Positions 38,723 to 41,860 of a stretch of 41,860 bases of DNA are shown here, one piece after another. Both the position numbers and the translations under genes were made by a program. The first letter of the stretch is position 1; the number at the start of each line of letters is the position of its first letter. The DNA lies in the NCBI GenBank assembly GCA_020860645.1, contig JAJBTX010000132.1:1-41860 (forward strand), in the 5' to 3' direction. Below the pieces are notes generated by a model that saw nothing but the letters and a program-made list of their open reading frames with translations, did not search any database and had not been told where the DNA came from. This stretch comes from Lachnospiraceae bacterium. Its GTDB lineage: Bacteria > Bacillota > Clostridia > Lachnospirales > Lachnospiraceae.

Positions 38723-38723
38723 A

Positions 38724-39692
38724 ATGAACAAGAATAAAGTCAAAAATATGCTGCTGGATCATATCATAGAGATCCTGCTGGTGGTCCTGATTGTAGGAAT
38801 GACATTTGCGAGTCCGACATTCCTGACGCTTTCCAATATTCTGAATATTCTGCGAAGCAGCGCGTTAAAGGGCGTTATCGCCTTTGGAATGACCATGGTG
38901 ATCATTTCCGGACAGATTGACCTGTCGGTCGGTTCCCAGGTGGCGCTGGCAGGCGTGATCGTGGCCAGATGCTGCCGGGATATGACAAGCATTGGCTCAA
39001 CGGCAGCCTGTATCATCGGAATCATCATCGCGATCGTGGTTGCGATTCTGGTTGGCGGACTCCACAGCGTGGCACAGAATAAATTCGGGATGCCGGCCTT
39101 CATCATCACTCTGGCGTCACAGAACCTGCTGTATGGTCTTGCAGGTATGATCTGCGAGGGATTCCCGATTGCAAATGTATTTCCAGACTGGTTTCTGTGG
39201 CTGGGTACCGGAAAGATCGGCGGACTCATACCGGTTCCGGCAGTGATCCTTCTGATTGTCTTTGCGATCAGCTTCTTCCTGATGACCTATACGACGACCG
39301 GACGTTCGGTGTACGCAACCGGCGGAAACGCGGAGGCGGCGAGACTGAGCGGAATTAATGTAGGCCGCACCAAATTCATTGTCTTCGCAGCGGTGCAGGT
39401 GATGTGCGTGCTGGCAGCGTTTATGAACAGCGCGCAGGTCGCGTCGGGTTCGTACAGCTTTGGTAAAGGCTGGGAGGTAGACGTCATTTCGGCGACTGTT
39501 ATCGGCGGCGCAAGCATGGATGGCGGAATCGGAAAGCCCTGGGGCACCCTGATCGGTATCCTTTTCCTGGGTGTCATTAACAATGGTATGACAATCCTGA
39601 ATGTGGGTACTTACATGCAGTATGTGGTGCGTGCGCTGATCATGGCGTTTGCGGTTCTGGTATCGACGTATCAGGCAAAGGCCAAGGCATAA
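38724..39692 (+). CDS. Sugar ABC transporter permease (RbsC-like)
   Basis: A 322-residue integral membrane permease of the CUT2 family. GMTMVIISGQIDLSVGSQVALAG (shown in part) near residue 60 is the RbsC-type DLSVG motif, and GNAEAARLSGINV is the EAA-like coupling loop. Many hydrophobic segments are present. It forms the channel with the upstream ATPase and binding protein. Confidence 0.93.
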   Translation: MNKNKVKNMLLDHIIEILLVVLIVGMTFASPTFLTLSNILNILRSSALKGVIAFGMTMVIISGQIDLSVGSQVALAGVIVARCCRDMTSIGSTAACIIGIIIAIVVAILVGGLHSVAQNKFGMPAFIITLASQNLLYGLAGMICEGFPIANVFPDWFLWLGTGKIGGLIPVPAVILLIVFAISFFLMTYTTTGRSVYATGGNAEAARLSGINVGRTKFIVFAAVQVMCVLAAFMNSAQVASGSYSFGKGWEVDVISATVIGGASMDGGIGKPWGTLIGILFLGVINNGMTILNVGTYMQYVVRALIMAFAVLVSTYQAKAKA

Positions 39693-39717
39693 AACAGAGA
39701 CGAAACGGAGAACAGAT

Positions 39718-40404
39718 ATGAAAAGAAGCGAGATAAACAGAGCATTAAAAGAGCTGGAGGCAATGTGCGAAAAGTACTGCTGCTACTTGCCGCCGTTCTG
39801 CCATATGACACCGGAAGAGTGGGAAAATGCCGGGCATGAGTGGGACGAGGTTCGCGACTGCATGCTTGGCTGGGACATCACGGATTTTGGCATGAATAAT
39901 TTTGATAAACTCGGATTTTCACTGATCACGATCCGGAACGGCTGCCGGACGCAGCCGGAGAAATATCCGAAGGTGTATGCGGAGAAGCTGCTGTATCTGA
40001 AGGAGGGGCAGGCTGCGGCGAACCACTTCCACTGGTACAAGACGGAAGATATCATCAACCGTGGCGGCGGAAACTGCCTGATCCGCGTCTACAATTCGCA
40101 TGAGGACGAATCAATTGACTATGAGTCGGATGTCACAGTGCATACGGATGGGCGCTGTCGTGTCGTCCCGGCTGGAACGCAGATTCGGTTGACGCCGGGA
40201 GAGAGTCTGTGGATCACGCAGGGAATGTACCACGATTTTGAGGTGGAAAAAGGGACAGGCCCGGTACTGCTCGGCGAGGTCAGCCAGTGCAATGACGACA
40301 ACGCGGATAACCGTTTCAATCCTCCGGTCGGACGTTTCCCGGAGATCGAGGAGGACGAGAAGCCGTATCGCCTGCTGTGCAATGAGTATCCGGCGGCGAA
40401 GTAA
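39718..40404 (+). CDS. D-lyxose isomerase (D-lyxose/D-mannose ketol-isomerase family)
   Basis: Cupin-type metal-dependent isomerase, 228 residues, that interconverts D-lyxose and D-xylulose; relatives also act on D-mannose and D-fructose. The family segments are MKRSEINRALKELEAMCEK at the start, WDITDFGMNNFDKLGF, the metal site AANHFHWYKTEDIINRGGGN (His, His and Glu) and GQ-like QGMYHDFE (last His). ATG 39718 follows GGAG. It links the transporter to a D-xylulose route; no kinase is in the window. Confidence 0.9.
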   Translation: MKRSEINRALKELEAMCEKYCCYLPPFCHMTPEEWENAGHEWDEVRDCMLGWDITDFGMNNFDKLGFSLITIRNGCRTQPEKYPKVYAEKLLYLKEGQAAANHFHWYKTEDIINRGGGNCLIRVYNSHEDESIDYESDVTVHTDGRCRVVPAGTQIRLTPGESLWITQGMYHDFEVEKGTGPVLLGEVSQCNDDNADNRFNPPVGRFPEIEEDEKPYRLLCNEYPAAK

Positions 40405-40441
40405 TTGACAGAAAACACGGATTCATAGAAAGGAAGACAAT

Positions 40442-41461
40442 ATGAGGGCTGCATATTTAAAAGCGAAAAATCAGTTTGAAATGCGCGATGTGGAACTGCG
40501 GGAGCCGAATGCGGACGAAGTGGTCGTGAGAGTGAAGGCCTGCGGATTTTGCGGACATGACAAGATTCTGGCCAGCTATGCGGCGGAGGACTGGCAGCCA
40601 TTTGGACATGAGTTTTCCGGCATTGTAGAGAAGGCCGGTGCACTGGTTACCAATGTAAAAGTGGGAGATCGGGTAGCGATTGAGACCTCCACATTCAATC
40701 CGCTCTCGGAGCAGGCGCTGAATGGCCGTCCTGACTGGGATACAAAGGGAACGGATTATATGCAGATTGCTCACACGGCGATGGGATTTTCGGAGAGGAC
40801 GCTTGTTCCCGCGGTGTTGTGTGTGAAGATCGGGGATCTGCCGGATCAGGAGGCCTGTTTCCTGGAGCCGATGGGCGTCGCCGCGGATCTGATTCTGACT
40901 GCGGATATTCACCTCAACGATGATGTTCTTCTGATGGGCTGCGGCGCGATCGGTCTTATGGCACTGCAGATGGCGAAGGCTTCCGGTGCGCGTCACATTT
41001 ATGTGGCGGAGCATCGCGCGAATAAGAGAAAGATTGAGCTGGCAAAACAGTTTGGCGCGGATGACGTTATCCTGACGGATGAAATGGAGCTGACGGATTA
41101 TGCATTCCCTCGCGGAGGCGTAGACCGTGTACTGGTGACTACACCGCCGAAAACCATAGGGGATGCGGTGAAGGTAGCAAACGTGGGAGCGGTAATTGCG
41201 TTCCTCGGGATCAGCTATGGTCCGGCCGCGATTGTTTCTTTTGACTCCAATATTGTGCACCTGAATAAGCTGCAGATTCGCGGTTCCAACGCGATCCCGG
41301 CGCTCTACTTCCCAAGGTGTATTGATCTTATGACGGCGGGCATTGTGGATGTGAAGCCATTGATTACGCATACTTTCCCGCTTGACAAAACACCGGAAGG
41401 AATCATGGAATTCCTGACAGATAAGGAAAATGCGGTGAAAGCCGTGATGCTGGCAGAGTAG
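40442..41461 (+). CDS. Medium-chain (MDR) alcohol/polyol dehydrogenase lacking the structural zinc site
   Basis: A 339-residue NAD(P)-dependent dehydrogenase of the zinc-containing MDR group (sorbitol/threonine dehydrogenase-like). Catalytic zinc ligands are Cys37 in CGFCGHD, His56 and Glu57 in FGHEFSG, and Glu in FLEPMGV. The proton-relay Thr/Ser position after the Cys reads His39. The Rossmann motif is LLMGCGAIGLMAL. The structural-zinc loop has lost all four cysteines (region ~78-110 is Cys-free), as in some polyol dehydrogenases. Expected role: oxidising or reducing the sugar or polyol of this operon. Substrate cannot be told. Confidence 0.9.
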   Translation: MRAAYLKAKNQFEMRDVELREPNADEVVVRVKACGFCGHDKILASYAAEDWQPFGHEFSGIVEKAGALVTNVKVGDRVAIETSTFNPLSEQALNGRPDWDTKGTDYMQIAHTAMGFSERTLVPAVLCVKIGDLPDQEACFLEPMGVAADLILTADIHLNDDVLLMGCGAIGLMALQMAKASGARHIYVAEHRANKRKIELAKQFGADDVILTDEMELTDYAFPRGGVDRVLVTTPPKTIGDAVKVANVGAVIAFLGISYGPAAIVSFDSNIVHLNKLQIRGSNAIPALYFPRCIDLMTAGIVDVKPLITHTFPLDKTPEGIMEFLTDKENAVKAVMLAE

Positions 41462-41487
41462 TCTTTCAGAACTGAAGCTGAGTATGA

Positions 41488-41516
41488 GAATAAGTAGAAA
41501 TTCCCCCGCATACACT
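41488..41516 (+). promoter_or_regulatory. Sigma-E-type promoter of spoIIID
   Basis: CATACACT (41509-41516) is an exact fit to the sigma-E -10 CATACANT. Upstream, GAATAAG (41488-41494) fits the -35 KMATATT loosely (5 of 7). The spacing is 14 nt between motifs. Transcription would begin near 41523, downstream of the hairpin's 5' arm. SpoIIID is a sigma-E gene in Bacillus. Confidence 0.75.
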
Positions 41517-41546
41517 GTAAAAAGTGTTCCTGCGGGGGAATTTTTT
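41498..41546 (+). terminator. Terminator of the sugar operon, also carrying spoIIID signals
   Basis: AAATTCCCCCGCA (41498-41510) pairs fully with TGCGGGGGAATTT (41531-41543), with an inner stem ACACT/AGTGT (41512-41516, 41523-41527), then TTT. The 3' arm contains the spoIIID ribosome binding site GGGGGAA and ends right at its TTG start. Confidence 0.92.
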
Positions 41547-41799
41547 GAAAGATTATATTGAAGAGCGTGCCATAAATGTCGCAAATTACATTGTCACAAA
41601 TAACGCCACTGTGCGGCAGACGGCAAAGAAGTTTGGAATATCGAAGTCGACAGTGCACAAGGACTGTTCGGAGAGAATCCGCTTTATCAATCCTGTCCTG
41701 GCACAGGAGGTTCGGAAGGTGCTGGATGTGAATAAATCGGAGCGGCACATCCGGGGAGGCATGGCGACGAGAGAGAAATATCTGCACCAGCACAGATGA
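41545..41799 (+). CDS. spoIIID: Sporulation transcriptional regulator SpoIIID
   Basis: Mother-cell DNA-binding protein that adjusts sigma-E and sigma-K regulons during sporulation. The 84-residue sequence carries KDYIEERAINVANYIVTNNATV (shown in part), the helix-turn-helix TVRQTAKKFGISKSTVHKD (~27-45) and the conserved tail LDVNKSERHIRGGMATREKY. The start is TTG 41545, 6 nt after GGGGG (41534-41538); GTG 41524 in frame has no ribosome binding site. Nothing recognisable follows it to the window end. Confidence 0.95.
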   Translation: MKDYIEERAINVANYIVTNNATVRQTAKKFGISKSTVHKDCSERIRFINPVLAQEVRKVLDVNKSERHIRGGMATREKYLHQHR

Positions 41800-41860
41800 T
41801 GGAAGGCTAGGGTAAAGTTTTTGTAGGAAAATTAAATAGACAGAAAAGAAAGCACCAACT

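Noticed and set aside
37247-38743. 498-codon minus-strand frame over the sugar ATPase gene
   Set aside because: Antisense shadow; the plus-strand product has all ABC motifs and proper signals.
1-41860. CRISPR arrays, rRNA genes, transposases, replication origins
   Set aside because: I looked for regularly spaced repeats and for transposase and integrase motifs and saw none.

Overview
The window reads as a chromosomal segment of a spore-forming, fairly GC-rich member of the Clostridia, most likely Lachnospiraceae. This rests on gene content: an alpha/beta small acid-soluble spore protein with a forespore-type promoter, SpoIIID, a lone Spo0A DNA-binding domain, ECF transporters, a DUF5688-like fragment, CstA, and Clostridia-style intergenic spacing with AGGAGG ribosome binding sites. 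All family names come from reading the translations; no database search was possible.

Layout. 1-3.3 kb: the 3' part of a branched-chain amino acid ABC operon (livM-livG-livF) followed by a cytidylate-kinase-like gene. 3.4-6.6 kb: acyl-CoA thioesterase, GNAT acetyltransferase and a SUV3-like RNA helicase. 6.7-11.7 kb: tRNA-Val, recJ, argS, a CPBP membrane protease and a stand-alone Spo0A C-terminal-domain protein. 11.7-16.3 kb: clpB behind a degenerate CIRCE/HrcA site, then a 500-bp block made of two diverged inverted copies of a ~240-bp element, then infC-rpmI-rplT behind an L20-type attenuator, infC starting at ATT. 16.3-18.4 kb: two G3E/CobW-type P-loop proteins, one with a very His-rich insert and one fused to a TIGR03943/DUF1980-like domain. 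18.4-21.8 kb: an XRE regulator, an unknown protein, cstA with a compact folded leader, and two tRNA-Leu genes. 21.8-26.6 kb: a CapA-like protein, pyrC, a second XRE regulator with a long structured leader, a small ORF, a CYTH protein, a DJ-1/PfpI protein and a SASP.

26.8-29.3 kb looks like a decayed island at tRNA-Cys. It contains a 30-bp perfect palindrome, a DUF5688-like fragment, an MNT nucleotidyltransferase, a truncated HEPN partner and a lipoprotein amidase. An imperfect copy of the tRNA-Cys 3' end lies at its far side. 29.3-33.5 kb is an ECF transporter operon (fused double ATPase, EcfT, a SAM hydroxide adenosyltransferase, and a UPF0397-type S component with its own promoter). 33.5-34.5 kb is a D-2-hydroxyacid dehydrogenase. 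34.6-41.5 kb is a sugar regulon: ROK repressor, sugar-binding lipoprotein, double ATPase, permease, D-lyxose isomerase and an MDR dehydrogenase. The window ends with spoIIID.

The most striking architecture is at the spoIIID start. The hairpin that terminates the sugar operon also contains a sigma-E-like -10 element near its top and the spoIIID Shine-Dalgarno in its 3' arm. Read-through mRNA should therefore be terminated or untranslatable, while mRNA from the sporulation promoter lacks the 5' arm and is free. Other strong leads are the inverted element pair after clpB, the three-way-junction leader of cstA, the ECF operon built around a SAM-hydrolysing enzyme, and the lone Spo0A-C protein.
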